DNA of 64,000 nt from Cladocopium goreaui (Eukaryota > Sar > Dinophyceae > Suessiales > Symbiodiniaceae), in contig CAMXCT020001733.1 of the NCBI GenBank assembly GCA_947184155.2, positions 62,001-126,000 on the forward strand, read 5' to 3'. Shown piece after piece: positions 11,401 to 19,813 of the stretch; the first letter of the stretch is position 1, and each line of letters starts with the position of its first letter. Under the pieces are notes generated by a model. That model ran no database searches and was not told where the DNA came from. It saw only the letters and a program-made list of their open reading frames with translations. Position numbers and translations under genes: made by a program.

Positions 11401-13341
11401 TCATTGGTGACTTCTCACCTCTTGTGCTGTGAAGATGAAATCATGACCGTCTCTCCGGAGGAGACACCATGTGCCTGGCGCTTTGACGTAGAAGTTCCAA
11501 CATACATGTCAAAGGAACAAATGGAAACAATGACCTCAGATTCCATCCTTTTGGCTTCAACCCACAAGAAACAGAGGACAGAAGTGAAACTATCAATGCT
11601 ATCCCAGGAAGAACAGCAAGCCTTCAAACAAGCCAAGCAGACAGAAGTGAACAACTGGATCTCCACAGGGACAGTGTCAAAAATACTGCGCGATAAACTT
11701 GCACCGGAACAAATCCTGAGATGCAGATGGTTATTAGTCTGGAAAGACCGGGAAGAAAAACCAACCAATGGGAAACTTGAAGACAAACCAGAATCCAAAC
11801 TGCACACACATAAGCCCAAAGCAAGATTAGTTGTTCTCGGATATCTAGATCCCAACATCACCGAAGTTCCCAGAGACAGCCCAACGTTAGGTCGAATTTC
11901 CAAGATGTTGGTGTTGCAGCTGATTTCATCAATGGGATGGAGTCTGGGATCATTCGATATCAAAGCAGCATTTTTGCAAGGACGGCCTCAACAGGACAGA
12001 ATCATGGGATTGGAACCAGTTCCAGAGCTTGCCAAGGCACTGGATCTCAAAGCCAATGAAGTGTGCAAATTGGACAAGTCAGCGTATGGTCTCATCAATG
12101 CCCCGTTTTTGTGGTTCAAGACACTTTGTGATGAACTGATGCAGCTTGGAATGGAGCCGAGCCCATTTGATCCATGCGTGTACATCTTGCGCCACCCAAC
12201 GACGGGCAAACTGTCCGGCATTCTAGGAGTGCATGTGGACGATGGAATCCATGGAGGAGATGAATTTTTTATGAAACAAATTTCCAAGCTGGAGACCAAG
12301 TACCCATTTGGATCAAAGAAGTCAAAATCATTTACTTTCACTGGAATTGACATGCAACAACAACCAGATAACAGCATTCACTTATCTCAAACGAAGTACG
12401 TCAACAGCATTCCTCCAATTTCCATTAAACCTGACCGCAGAGCCCAAGAAGAACAACCGGTCACCGAAGTGGAACGCCATCAATTGAGAGGGATCATCGG
12501 ATCCTTGCAGTATGCTGCTGTTCACACCCGTCCAGATCTTTCAAGTGCCTTGAGCCATCTTCAATCAGAAATCAACAAGGCCACGGTTGGAACATTGGTG
12601 ACAGCCAACAAAGTTCTCCATACTGCCAAGAAGCATAGCGATGTAACCATTAAGATTAAACCAATCAGACCCCAAGATCTTAGGTTTATTGCTTTCTCAG
12701 ATGCTTCGTTTGCGTCAAAAAGTAAACCCGAATCTCATGCCGGTATGATCATCCTTGCAACTCACAAAGAGATTTCCCAAAACCAATCTTGTGATGTAAG
12801 TCCGATATCATGGGGTACCAAAAAGATTCAACGGATTGTAACGAGCACATTATCAGCAGAAACATCCGCATTATCAACTACCCTTGATCAACTTACCTGG
12901 GTAAGAATCTATTGGGCATGGATTTTAGATCCCAAAGTTGAATGGCAAAAGCCCGAAAAAGCCACAAATCTCCCTCCTGCAATTTCCATTCCCACGTACA
13001 AAGCTGATCACCATGATCTTGCCATTACAGATTGCAAAAGCCTTTACGATTTGACCACTAGAACCGCCATACCCAATTGTCAAGAATACAGAACTCAATT
13101 ATTAGCCCGATCAATCAAGGACATTCTGACAGAGGGGATACATCTCCATTGGGTTCATTCAGGGGCCCAACTTGCAGACTCCCTCACCAAAATTATGGAG
13201 GCCAATTTTTTAAGGGAAACACTCAAACAAGGAAAATATTGCCTGCATGACTCAGCAGAGGTACTCAAAAATCGGGCTTCCGCAAGAAACCGATTGAAAT
13301 GGCTGAAGACGTCCACTGATCAAATGTGTTCCTCAGTTTAA
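5461..13341 (+). CDS. Copia Gag-Pol polyprotein, 2626 aa, intact, with an embedded methyltransferase-like module
   Basis: Translation from ATG at 5461, 112 nt after the LTR, runs without a stop to TAA, 19 nt before the 3' LTR. Domains in order: Gag region (about 1-300); Lys/Gly-rich linker and CCHC zinc knuckle at 334-347 (CRLCGKKGHWRNEC); aspartic protease DTGATKT at 536; low-complexity region (about 680-990) lying over another open frame; methyltransferase-like module (about 1013-1230); integrase with HHCC zinc motif near 1555-1597 and catalytic D1618, D1677, E1713 (35 residues between the last two); reverse transcriptase with SFDIKAAFLQG and VDD at 2259-2261; RNase H starting near FSDASFAS at about 2414 and ending near 2590. 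The catalytic residues of every enzyme of the copia cycle are present. It would be cleaved by its own protease and direct reverse transcription and integration. Confidence 0.95.
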   Translation: MSESSGGEAQGGISNQLATLVPSFDPSKDELQMYQQKVQLVLSVWPSNRISELVTRLILNTTGSAFAKLQIHHAELCNNEAKSVQKLIEYLGGQWGKTGLEKRYYDAERALFHCNQQSDESHDSYLARADVLWSKLKSQKLQLEDLQAYITLRGAQLSGEDKKRIILDSDSSLEGSLTVGRVQEAVRMLGTAFFHEMTGQGKKTSKSKVYDASTFIADDMEGNTETEDHIHTSQHDEWTEDDMLEALLAEGDDDAVFIADFETAASEVTQSDDDLAAAYSTYVEARRKLSEKFRSRGFWPIGKGKSRHGKGKAKGKSGWSGRKSLQQRILESNCRLCGKKGHWRNECPNKPQGTASATASAAMTVSFGDTPASSDQAMPAEFLLLPEIPSTSAKDILSTEPPCVQSVFFMTGSENTPKPHVPENNMREIREKIRNHIKGNKGTNLGVKALVHRIEQKLRHQQPRSQLASSNESARQRILRFCRGHEPSRDQPNVTTCSKAAGLPVFPTPVESLNAPEIPDSAEALFATHETWGIVDTGATKTVMGSNYIQSFLNHLNPEIRQHVKRCSCEVLFRFGNQGTLKATHAIVVPVCGMWLKIAIVSGATPFLVSNTLLRAIGAMIDTDNHQLIIPKFQAQVPLELTNKGLYLINMNQLFALAPVPGSTETAAETYAQETLDRDQKGGSENQTRCQSQPPFEEPTGSKVTGQTDQPSHVKPPSVSLSYKLQPVTHTSLPAESELPKFFTQSTRSSISEKVEFDHHEQLEPSPVQSPSKLCPGIRSGATRATEPDRTQSHAQELWKGPHGQNVPGDLGQRSTMDQMVPEPLCSQHKDQTPKDDPVHPAHDRGVRERDSTALSQGIAQSLSSSSKEPCSPSNAAACADGVRGGVFRNDERSTMDRSIRDSRGHTCPSDSLAQPGRCDAAHDRADVARTHDESCTDPRRSSGNCNHSMGRSLEQLSDDDDVRCHWALKAGEIDTFCESNPNKERQHFWGLVRKMEKELSQTAAIIKPEHAAPIDLLEVFCSDHSKLTSQVLQLGGLAKRFGLNQGDLMKSEGRRELFALVIRHRPRHIWVSPVCGPWSSWSNFNSQRSLEAWDHVNDERWMMLTQVALCLVLCRYQHRCQRHAHWEQPKRSHMMKLPYVQEIQRYMVVAKPDLCQAGELRDPMTSQFIQKGLEIHTSSQKLFEALDPLKCPKDHDHQTIEGSTQVQGQKMLRSKFTEIYPRKFARLVAKEMLRRRFPLERPVGSLADPMLCVLDSLPAEVLAATVQERPSKRPRKASAKGVKHDAETGALEQPQEMKRVKLSTSSPEDVNEHAEQQPQSRSEIQEITNRIEAILPRVGKKQMDSPGILQDLQKEFPEVIIKKVMACKGTDRRWGPPQGFNPAEAPLRRSIMKLRENLSIIVDTSWERYAELSNRQIIRKSPACRVNITMFSAPRPAESSDHDLARKPASSESHEDPEKLEIQSEKPHNIENTQGDHHGPEDDKVSEPQSEQINPKELQESTSSQEIIRDGETCESNPSSQGNTNGKETQISSEHGIRFLALPKEEQAMLRRAHQNLCHPSAERLSAVLRTQGCRPELTQAVFDMKCPTCMSCQQPTSARPSSFKDALDFNDKVFIDGITWTSKQGRMFHFYHLIDQATNFHVAIPAPSRAADQAVLRASEAWFQWAGPPNTMIMDSATEFTSMEFETFLQRHDVRGVVTAPHAHWQNGRCERHGKILQSMLEKLDTDSPITTYAELQQALIQCTHAKNCLSIRRGYSPEALVFGKSSKVPGSIASSEEMPAHASANREDAYGIQFRQSLALREKARIAFHQADNDMALRRACLRRSRPDRTGYATGEWIMMWQPQTNKPGYWFGPLKVIQQEPNLSVWATMGGKLHRRAPEHIRPVSSAEARQLPEEGEEHRQTNVTAKVLEPLPTEDLSTSHPVNPEDNISPNNPPSEDNYSQSQEQPDNEPEENSTHSENNDHVNTPIPENDEDDDSLVTSHLLCCEDEIMTVSPEETPCAWRFDVEVPTYMSKEQMETMTSDSILLASTHKKQRTEVKLSMLSQEEQQAFKQAKQTEVNNWISTGTVSKILRDKLAPEQILRCRWLLVWKDREEKPTNGKLEDKPESKLHTHKPKARLVVLGYLDPNITEVPRDSPTLGRISKMLVLQLISSMGWSLGSFDIKAAFLQGRPQQDRIMGLEPVPELAKALDLKANEVCKLDKSAYGLINAPFLWFKTLCDELMQLGMEPSPFDPCVYILRHPTTGKLSGILGVHVDDGIHGGDEFFMKQISKLETKYPFGSKKSKSFTFTGIDMQQQPDNSIHLSQTKYVNSIPPISIKPDRRAQEEQPVTEVERHQLRGIIGSLQYAAVHTRPDLSSALSHLQSEINKATVGTLVTANKVLHTAKKHSDVTIKIKPIRPQDLRFIAFSDASFASKSKPESHAGMIILATHKEISQNQSCDVSPISWGTKKIQRIVTSTLSAETSALSTTLDQLTWVRIYWAWILDPKVEWQKPEKATNLPPAISIPTYKADHHDLAITDCKSLYDLTTRTAIPNCQEYRTQLLARSIKDILTEGIHLHWVHSGAQLADSLTKIMEANFLRETLKQGKYCLHDSAEVLKNRASARNRLKWLKTSTDQMCSSV
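7724..8332 (+). CDS. Overlapping frame encoding an ExoX C-terminal-like domain inside gag-pol
   Basis: In the frame one base ahead of gag-pol, about 200 codons stay open (first ATG at 7739; upstream start codons are only TTG) and end at TAA 8330-8332. At about 7849-7900 it reads FGKAHMGKTFQEIWD followed by DPQWIKWFLSHY. That is the pattern of the small domain found at the C terminus of exonuclease X-like proteins and, from memory, in related dinoflagellate elements. Over the same bases the polyprotein frame gives repetitive, non-conserved-looking sequence rich in Ser, Arg, Asp and His. Either two compensating indels moved a once in-frame domain, or both frames are used. No internal promoter is visible. 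The domain call is moderate; expression is unknown. Confidence 0.55.
   Translation: MNSIIMSSWSHRLSKVQASYAQASEVEPLGQLSLTELKATPRSFGKAHMGKTFQEIWDSDPQWIKWFLSHYAASTKTKHRKMILFIQLMIEESEKETPQPSAKALPKALAARPKSHAAPAMQLPVPTESEVESFEMMSEAPWIEASETREDIHALQTRLLSLEDAMQRMIALMSRGPMTSHAPIPEDHLETATTAWDDPWNN
8497..9160 (+). other. DNA methyltransferase-like module within the copia polyprotein
   Basis: Residues about 1013-1230 of the polyprotein. LLEVFCSD at 1017-1024 resembles motif I of C5 DNA methyltransferases. SPVCGPWSSWS with Cys1076 resembles motif IV, whose cysteine is the nucleophile. HWEQPKRS resembles the E-containing motif VI. DLCQAGELRDP and the cysteine/histidine patch KCPKDHDH follow. Motifs IX and X and a target-recognition region are not recognisable, so enzyme activity is uncertain. 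The module is not part of standard copia. C5 methyltransferases carried by dinoflagellate retrotransposons have been reported, so this may be a divergent relative. Its EVF, PC, ExP, DxC and HDH order matches the module at 26.5-28.8 kb. Confidence 0.5.
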
Positions 13342-13360
13342 AATTTTTAAGTTTTGCGAG

Positions 13361-13704
13361 TGTGAAATATCCACATTTGATCAGATAACCTTAAGCCCCA
13401 TGACCTTCATCCTTTACACCACCTTGTCAAGCCAGGGTCCAAAACCACACGTGCTTGTGCATGTCTCTAGACATATGGCTCGGTGAGCCCTGGTGTTGCG
13501 GAGGGAGGGAACGTGGTGTCTTGAAGCCATAACCGAAGGTCTGGTCAAGCCGTGGATCGGCTTTTGGTGTTCGCTGTGTACAGCTGCTTTTGGTCCGGTG
13601 AGACTTTGGAGCTTGGGTGCATAAAACAGTGAGGACGCTGCAGGTTGGTTGAAGCTGACGGGGTCAGCCAGTGTTTCAGTTGAAGGAGCCGCTAGCCATT
13701 CACA
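13361..13704 (+). repeat. 3' LTR of the copia element, 344 bp
   Basis: A copy of 5005-5348 with no difference found by eye. The 19 bases between the polyprotein stop and this LTR contain no clear polypurine tract, only GCGAG at the junction, which is unusual for a working element. Confidence 0.95.
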
Positions 13705-13710
13705 ACATAT
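13705..13710. repeat. Right target-site duplication ACATAT
   Basis: It directly follows the TTCACA end of the LTR and matches 4999-5004. It is followed by more TA repeat. Confidence 0.7.
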
Positions 13711-13753
13711 ATATATAAAACACCATGTTTCCAATGATCTATCCAGCCATTTC

Positions 13754-13860
13754 TGTGCGTTTCTGAAGCAGCTGAAGAATTTTCCAAGGCTCGGGAGCTG
13801 CTGGAGAAGGCTGAAGCCTTGGCAGAAGAGGAGCAAAGATGGGAATTTCTTAAAGTTTAG
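13754..13860 (+). other. Possible last exon of an unknown coiled-coil protein
   Basis: After TCTATCCAG, a possible splice acceptor, one frame reads a charged helical peptide: EEFSKARELLEKAEALAEEE, then QRWEFLKV and a TAG stop. The heptad-like spacing of Ala/Leu looks more protein-like than the surrounding AT-rich DNA. No partner exon was found and no family is recognised. It lies 50 bp outside the copia element, which may have inserted into a host intron. Confidence 0.25.
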
Positions 13861-14288
13861 CTATGGAAAATAATATACCAATTAAAGCTTCCCTAATGAT
13901 ATCTTAAAGTTTTAGAATTATGGAATTAAAATCAGCATTTTTATAGGACAATATAGGAAAATATGCTATGAAAATGATTGAACATGCCCCTATAACTGGA
14001 AAAACATGTGGAGAATCACCATCTTTACCCTTATATAATAGGAAAATATGCTATGAACATGCCCTATAAATCTGGAAATGTTTATGGACAATCAGCATCT
14101 TTAAAATAGGAAAATGTGGCCTATAACTGGAACAAAATGACCCCCGGGTAATTTAAGTGGCATAGCTGTGGACTTTTAAAATAGATGAATCCTCGAACTA
14201 AATGGGCCATGGCTTCCATAGCTATGTTAAATTACCAAAGGGTAACGCAGTGTTCAAACATGGTGATGGATCAAGTCACCTATGAAAT
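13861..14288. other. AT-rich spacer
   Basis: It contains repeated words such as ATAGGAAAATATGCTATGAA (near 13950-13970 and again near 14038-14057) and CCTATAACTGGAA, suggesting degenerate short tandem duplication. No gene is recognised. Confidence 0.6.
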
Positions 14289-15301
14289 TCATATGACTGG
14301 ATGGACATCCATCCATCCATCCATCCAGACAGACAGACAGACAGACATACATACATTCATGCATGCCTGCATACATGCATACATGCATACATGCATACAT
14401 ACATACATACATGCATGCATGCATGCATGCATACATGCATACATGCATACATGCATACATGCATACATGCATACATGCATACATGCATACCTGCATACGT
14501 GCATACGTGCATACGTGCATACGTGCATACGTGCATACGTGCATACGTGCATACGTGCATACGTGCATACATGCATACATGCATACATGCATACATGCAT
14601 ACATGCATGTAACATACATACATACATACATACATACATACATACATACATACATACATACATACATACATACATACATACATACATACATACATACATA
14701 CATACATACATGCATCCATGCATACATGCATACATGCATACATGCATACATGCATACATGCATACATACATGCATACATGCATACATGCATACATGCATA
14801 CATACATGCATACATGCATACATGCATGCATGCATGCATGCATACATGCATACATATACATGCATACATGCATACATGCATACATGCATACATACATGCA
14901 TACATGCATACATGCATACATACATGCATACATGCATACATGCATACATACATACATACATACATACATACATGCATACATGCATACATACATACATGCA
15001 TACATGCATACATACATACATGCATACATACATACATACATGCATACATACATGCATACATACATACATGCATACATACATACATGCATACATACATGCA
15101 TACATACATACATGCATACATACATGCATACATACATACATACATGCATGCATACATACATGCATACATACATGCATGCATGCATACATACATGCATGCA
15201 TGCATGCATGCATGCATGCATACATACATACATACATACATACATACATACATACATACATACATACATACATACATACACACACACATATATATATATA
15301 T
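14289..15301. repeat. Long composite tetranucleotide microsatellite (CATA/CATG/CGTG)
   Basis: About 1 kb of tetranucleotide repeats in blocks: ATCC, then GACA, CATA/CATG mixtures, a CATACGTG block (about 14495-14565), a pure CATA block (about 14612-14708), long mixed CATA/CATG, and final CATA, CA and TA runs. The 12-base super-period contains no stop codon in most frames, so long open frames appear on both strands. They translate to Thr-Tyr-Ile-His or Met-Tyr-Val-Cys repeats and are not genes. Confidence 0.97.
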
Positions 15302-16555
15302 AACCCAGGGTATTAGGGTGAACCGACCCAGACCCGCACGATTCTCCTGTTCAAAAAGTTGGGACTTGTCCAGTAATCCATGTCGGTCTATTGGTACAAC
15401 CAGGAAGAACCATGGATTTCCTTGCTTTTTACATGGTTAGAAATTGCACCAGTTGTCCCCGAATGGGTCGTAGGATTTGTTGCACACGTGATACAAGGAG
15501 ACATTTTTAGGATTGAATCGTTCAATGCTTTCGATGTTTTGGGCACGTTCTTTTTTTATCCGCCCCCCGAAACGTTATATTTATCTTTGGTTATCACTTT
15601 TCAATTCCCATCTTGTGGTTGCTGCAGGGCCACTTTAGAGAAGAAACATATTCTTCAAACAAAAGAGATGCTGCCATGGATGCCATGGGTATATATACTG
15701 GTACAGCATCTGGGTGCTCAAGTCGTCAGACAAGTCCATCAATGAGTTTCATGACCCATGTGAAGTTTGTGAAGGTGCCAAACTGGGCAATCGAAACGAA
15801 TTCGGAACCGAAAAACGTGGACGTGTCACCCCAAGAAACAGTGCGTGTCCCAACATCGTTCCACAACTCTCTGGTGGGGTTGTCTTCCAACTTGGGATGA
15901 AATTTCAGTTGACTCAGGGGTTCCACTGGATATTCACCCTTCTCCCGGTGGAAAAACTAATTTCCGGCTTCTTTCACCGCGATTTTTCCCGCCCATGTTT
16001 CAAGGAGCTCTCCAACTACCGTGATGCAGGTGATGAGCTGGGTCAGGCTGGGATTTTTTTTCCAGCCATGGTCGATGGGAAGGTCGATGGGAATATCACT
16101 ATAACATTTTTTTGGGGTTTCCAAAGTCATGGGGGTCCCCCAAAAAAGTCATCCAAAAGTAGTTATGAATAGTTATAGGAAAACCAATGGTTTGGGGTAC
16201 GTAAAAAATTGGGACACCTCCATATGGGGACATTGATTGGTTTGATTTGGTTTGTGGGAAGTGTCTGTAAACTTGGGGATAAATGCCAGAAGTGAGAAGT
16301 CCTCCTCTTGGCGCTTGGTCCTAGAATCTTGTGATGTTTCACCAACTGAGTTTTCGTGGACTTTTGTCCTTCACAAGCCTTTAACATTTGACGTTTCACC
16401 ACAGTTTTTTTTGTTTTCGAACTAACAAAGCGGCTCACCAAGAGTCCATGTATCAATGGTGCCCCAAACATGTTGGTACATTTGGCGGCATCGTATTTTG
16501 CTTATGTGTATATATAGGCTCGTCCCCTGCTCCTGGAACCACATACGATGGGGTT
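15302..16555. other. Unique spacer, no gene recognised
   Basis: Mixed-composition unique sequence. Open frames up to 152 codons (15714-16172, plus) show no recognisable motif, and poly-T runs break up other frames. No RNA gene or repeat family is recognised. Confidence 0.5.
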
Positions 16556-16840
16556 GGGGGGGTGGGGTGGGATGTTAACGTTCATGTGAACTTGCACAAG
16601 CAGTTGATGCTACGCACACGCGGGGTGGGGGGGGATGGGGTGGGATGTTGACGTTCATGTGAACTTGCAGAAGCAGTTGATGCTACGCACACGCGGGGTG
16701 GGGAGGGGAGGGGATGGGGTGGGATGTTAAAATGTGAACTTGCAGAAGCAGTTGATGCTACGCACACGCGGGGTGGGTGGGGGGGATGGCCGGTGGGGGG
16801 GATGGGGTGGTATATTAACGTTTATGTGAACTTGCAGATG
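16556..16840 (+). repeat. G-rich minisatellite array A, 3-4 units of about 75-90 bp
   Basis: Units consist of a GGGGTGGG-rich tract, GATGTTAACGTT, CATGTGAACTTGCA, and CAGTTGATGCTACGCACACGC. They start near 16573, 16645, 16723 and 16812; the last unit degenerates into GATGATGAT. The G runs could form quadruplexes. The core resembles array B at 18955-19285. Confidence 0.85.
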
Positions 16841-16870
16841 ATGATGATGATGATGATGATGACCCTAATG

Positions 16871-16918
16871 AAACTTGTCAATTCCGGGACGAAATTTCGT
16901 CTCGGAATTGACAAGTTT
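16871..16918. repeat. 48-bp near-perfect palindrome
   Basis: Two 24-bp arms beginning AAACTTGTCAATTCCG meet with no loop at GAAATTTC; one mismatch (G versus A) interrupts the symmetry. It could form a cruciform or hairpin. It directly follows array A and could be a short foldback element. Confidence 0.9.
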
Positions 16919-16964
16919 TACCAACCTAATTCGTGGTGTGCGCAGTTCCAGAAGCGCGGACGAG

Positions 16965-18020
16965 GCTATATATACATATATACATATATGCATAGATGTA
17001 TATATGTATATATGTATGCATGTATGCATGCATGCGTGTATGTATGTATATAATCAAATGCTGATATATGCTAATATATGTTAATATATGTTAGTCCATG
17101 CTAGGATATGTAAATATGTCTTAACATACGTATGTTAATATTGGATACGACTTGGCAGCAAAAACTTCAAAGCATTAATTTGAAATAGGAATCGTTCCAT
17201 GGTTACTTGTATTAGATATCCATATTACCATCTATTAAATAACTATCAAACCCAACATTAATCGTAACATTTCCTAATCTTAACAAATGATGGGATGAAC
17301 AACAATCCCAACAATAACGATCAATCGATCATTATTGAGTTTGTCATCATCATCTGGTCATTTGGCCATTGAGCATAACAATGACCATCTTTCATCCCTG
17401 GTAACTCATCCAGCACCCGACCACAACACCCCCAATCCCACTGCAAATGATATTTACCTCACATAATTCAAATATAAAGACATAATTCAACTGCCCAAAG
17501 AATGGAAATCATATCTCTCTTAAGGTTGAAAACGAGAGAGACTGTAACTCCAAGCTGATGCTTAAATCCCCATTTCATCAACCAACAGTGAAATCCTGAG
17601 GAACATTACCATTCGAAAAACATTTCTCCAACAATGTCCTTTTGGGAAAAATTAAGGGCCCCCTTCTTGGTATACCATTGTAATCATGTAGCGATTGGTT
17701 AGTTTGTAGGGGTGACCCTCTACTAAATCAAACAACAGGAAAAGTGGTTTAATGGTTAGTTGCTTTAATGAATAAAATTATATAGCTGGAATCAAGTAGA
17801 ATTCATTAGAACCTATTAAATCATTTCGTTCTCTTGTCCCATCTCATTATACTAGCTGGTTAATAGGTTTCCTACTACGGAACTATCATCCTCCCCAATA
17901 AATTTCGTAGTACAAGTCCCAAAAGATTAAACCATCAACCTCCACCAATGAATTATATAATATGAATTAATGCATTCTAATGGGTTCTAATGGATTCCAA
18001 TTGATTCTAATGGATTCCAT
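16965..18020. other. AT-rich spacer with TATA/CATG microsatellite
   Basis: The start (about 16965-17130) is ATATATACATATATGCATG-type repeat with ATATGTTAATATATG words. The rest is AT-rich unique DNA with stops in all frames. No gene is recognised. Confidence 0.6.
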
Positions 18021-18057
18021 GAATGGATTCTACGTTTAAATCATGCCTTTCTCTTCC

Positions 18058-18195
18058 CTCATGCGTAGATCTCGCCTCTCGGGTCTGCTGCAGCGCTCCG
18101 CTTCGGTGCTGGCCGATGCAATCAGCAATGGCCTTCAGAACCAACAACTGCCAGTGGGCCAGTGCTTGGAACTCTCTAAAAACATCAAAAACCAA
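18058..18195 (+). other. Exon-like segment, unknown protein
   Basis: In the plus frame, SRLSGLLQRSASVLADAISN, then GLQNQQLPVGQCLELSKNI, lies in a GC-richer island between AT-rich flanks and breaks into a TATATG microsatellite at about 18200. The amphipathic, non-repetitive composition suggests a small exon or a gene fragment. Splice sites are not clear and no family is recognised. Confidence 0.2.
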
Positions 18196-18209
18196 TTGGA
18201 TATGTGTAT

Positions 18210-18954
18210 GTATATATATATATGTACCCATATATGTATATACATATATCTGTGTGTATATATCCCACATGTCGGTCACGTTTCAACCTCCTCCAGTTGC
18301 CGGCACTTCGAAGTCTCTTTGTCCAAGTCCTGGCGTGACGCCCTAGTTCTTGCAGGACCGCTCATCCACTTTTCATTTAAGATGGTTTAAAAACTAACCC
18401 CATGAAGTATATGTAGATGTATCCAATACATGTGTATATATATATATGTATGTATATCTGTACATATGTAAAAATATCCCGTATATATCCCATATTAGTT
18501 TTCTTGAGGGGCACCACCATGCGGAGCCGATTAAAATGTTTGGCCATGCCTCTGCTGCTGACTGGATTCCTTCTGCCTCAAGGGAAATCAAAAGAAAACG
18601 AGAAGATCAAATCCATTGCCTTAAGGTTTTTTCTTTACAGCAAAGCAATGCATCTCTACCATCCAAGAGTATAGTATCTATAAAGATATGTAAAGTATGT
18701 GTGCATACTATTTAAATATAAATATACACACACACATATACATCCCGCCGGGTGCGGAATCGCGCGTGTAGGCGCATCACCATGGTCAAAAATAACAACC
18801 CTTTCAGTGTTTCGTAGCCGTCTCAAAGTAAAAATCCTTTAAAAAAAAAGGTCATTTTTCTTGCGTTTGGCAACCCTTCCACACGAAATCCGGACCTTTT
18901 TTTGCCTTGCCAGTTTCAGTGATCATTGTGCATGTAGACCTGTGCATCAGTAAC
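18210..18954. other. Microsatellite-rich spacer
   Basis: TATATG/TACATA runs at about 18210-18260, 18415-18480 and 18700-18740 alternate with unique DNA. Open frames are below 116 codons with no recognised motif. Confidence 0.5.
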
Positions 18955-19285
18955 GTGTTCAACTTCAAGCGAACGTTAACATCCCCACCCCGGGGTGGGG
19001 ATGTTAACGTTGGGTTGAAGTTGAACACGCCATTGATGCTACGCTGAGCATGGGGTGGGGTGGGGATGTTAACGTTCGTTTGAAGTTGAACACGCCATTG
19101 ATGCTACGCTGAGCATGGGGTGGGGTGGGGATGTGAACGTTGGGTTGAAGTTGAACACGCCACTGATGCTACGCTGAGCATGGGGTGGGGTGGGGATGTG
19201 AACGTTCGTTTGAAGTTGAACACGCCACTGATGCTACGCTGAGCATGGGGTGGGGTGGGGATGTGAACGTTCGGTTGAAGTTGAA
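18955..19285 (+). repeat. G-rich minisatellite array B with a palindromic start
   Basis: At 18957-19029 the segment GTGTTCAACTTCAAGCGAAC..CCCCACCCC meets its near reverse complement GGGGTGGGG..GTTGAAGTTGAACAC. About four direct units of about 82 bp follow: GGGGTGGGGATGTTAACGTT, then TTGAAGTTGAACACGCC, then TTGATGCTACGCTGAGCAT. The TTAACGTT and TTGATGCTACGC cores are shared with array A, so both belong to one minisatellite family. Confidence 0.85.
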
Positions 19286-19321
19286 AATGTGTGTCACTAC
19301 ACGTACGGTTTTGCACCCGTT

Positions 19322-19415
19322 AGCATATACATATACGTATACATGTACATATATATATATACATATGTACATATATGTATACATATACATATACATATAC
19401 ATATGTACATATATG

Positions 19416-19458
<43 letters not shown>

Positions 19459-19548
19459 GTACATATACATATACATATACATATACAAATAAATACAAAT
19501 ACATATACTGTACATAAACATACACATAATCAAATGCATATACATATA
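19322..19548. repeat. TACATA microsatellite at the inner edge of the giant element
   Basis: ATACAT hexanucleotide repeats with TATG interruptions. They end five bases before the TGTGAAT terminus of the giant LTR element. Confidence 0.9.
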
Positions 19549-19553
19549 TCACT

Positions 19554-19783
19554 TGTGAATCGGAGGTTATCTCCCCGATATATGCTTTAATTTGTTTGAG
19601 AAGGTTGTTGATCTCTCACCAGCGATGACGAACGAATGGCAATTTCGGCATTGCTTCCTTTTCACGCGGAGCTAGCAGTATCTTGAGCCAAAAGGGGCAC
19701 ATCATGCGACCCTTTGGCCATGGACGATTACAGGACATTCATATGGGAATATGTACCATGCCGTAGCCTACATCCCATTCGCA
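19554..19783 (-). repeat. 3' LTR of the giant element, 230 bp
   Basis: Ends TGTGAAT/ATTCGCA. On the minus strand it holds TTTTGGCTCAAG (19682-19693), matching the 3' end of the dinoflagellate spliced leader. It aligns with 38737-38966 with roughly 25 differences. Confidence 0.9.
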
Positions 19784-19791
19784 CCCCCCAC
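19784..19791 (-). promoter_or_regulatory. Polypurine tract candidate
   Basis: On the minus strand GTGGGGGG abuts the TGCGAATGGG start of the 3' LTR, the expected place for the plus-strand primer. A hairpin TGGCCAAC-ttt-GTTGGCCA (19795-19813) sits just beside it. Confidence 0.6.
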
Positions 19792-19813
19792 GCATGGCCA
19801 ACTTTGTTGGCCA

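Larger units (their letters stand above)
5005..13704 (+). mobile_element. Complete Ty1/copia LTR retrotransposon with identical LTRs
   Basis: Two 344-bp direct repeats (5005-5348 and 13361-13704) read as identical, begin TGTGAA and end TTCACA. They flank one uninterrupted gag-pol frame in the order Gag, protease, integrase, reverse transcriptase, RNase H, which is the Ty1/copia order. ACATAT immediately precedes the left LTR (4999-5004) and immediately follows the right one (13705-13710): a 6-bp target duplication inside a TA-rich microsatellite. A primer-binding-like sequence follows the left LTR. Identical LTRs plus an intact frame indicate a recent insertion that could still be active. Unusual extras are a methyltransferase-like module between protease and integrase and an overlapping frame over 7724-8332. 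Confidence 0.95.

Noticed and set aside
14185-15316. Long open frames (up to 372 codons) on both strands over the CATA/CATG repeat
   Set aside because: They translate the microsatellite only; the repeat simply lacks stop codons. No unique sequence supports a gene.
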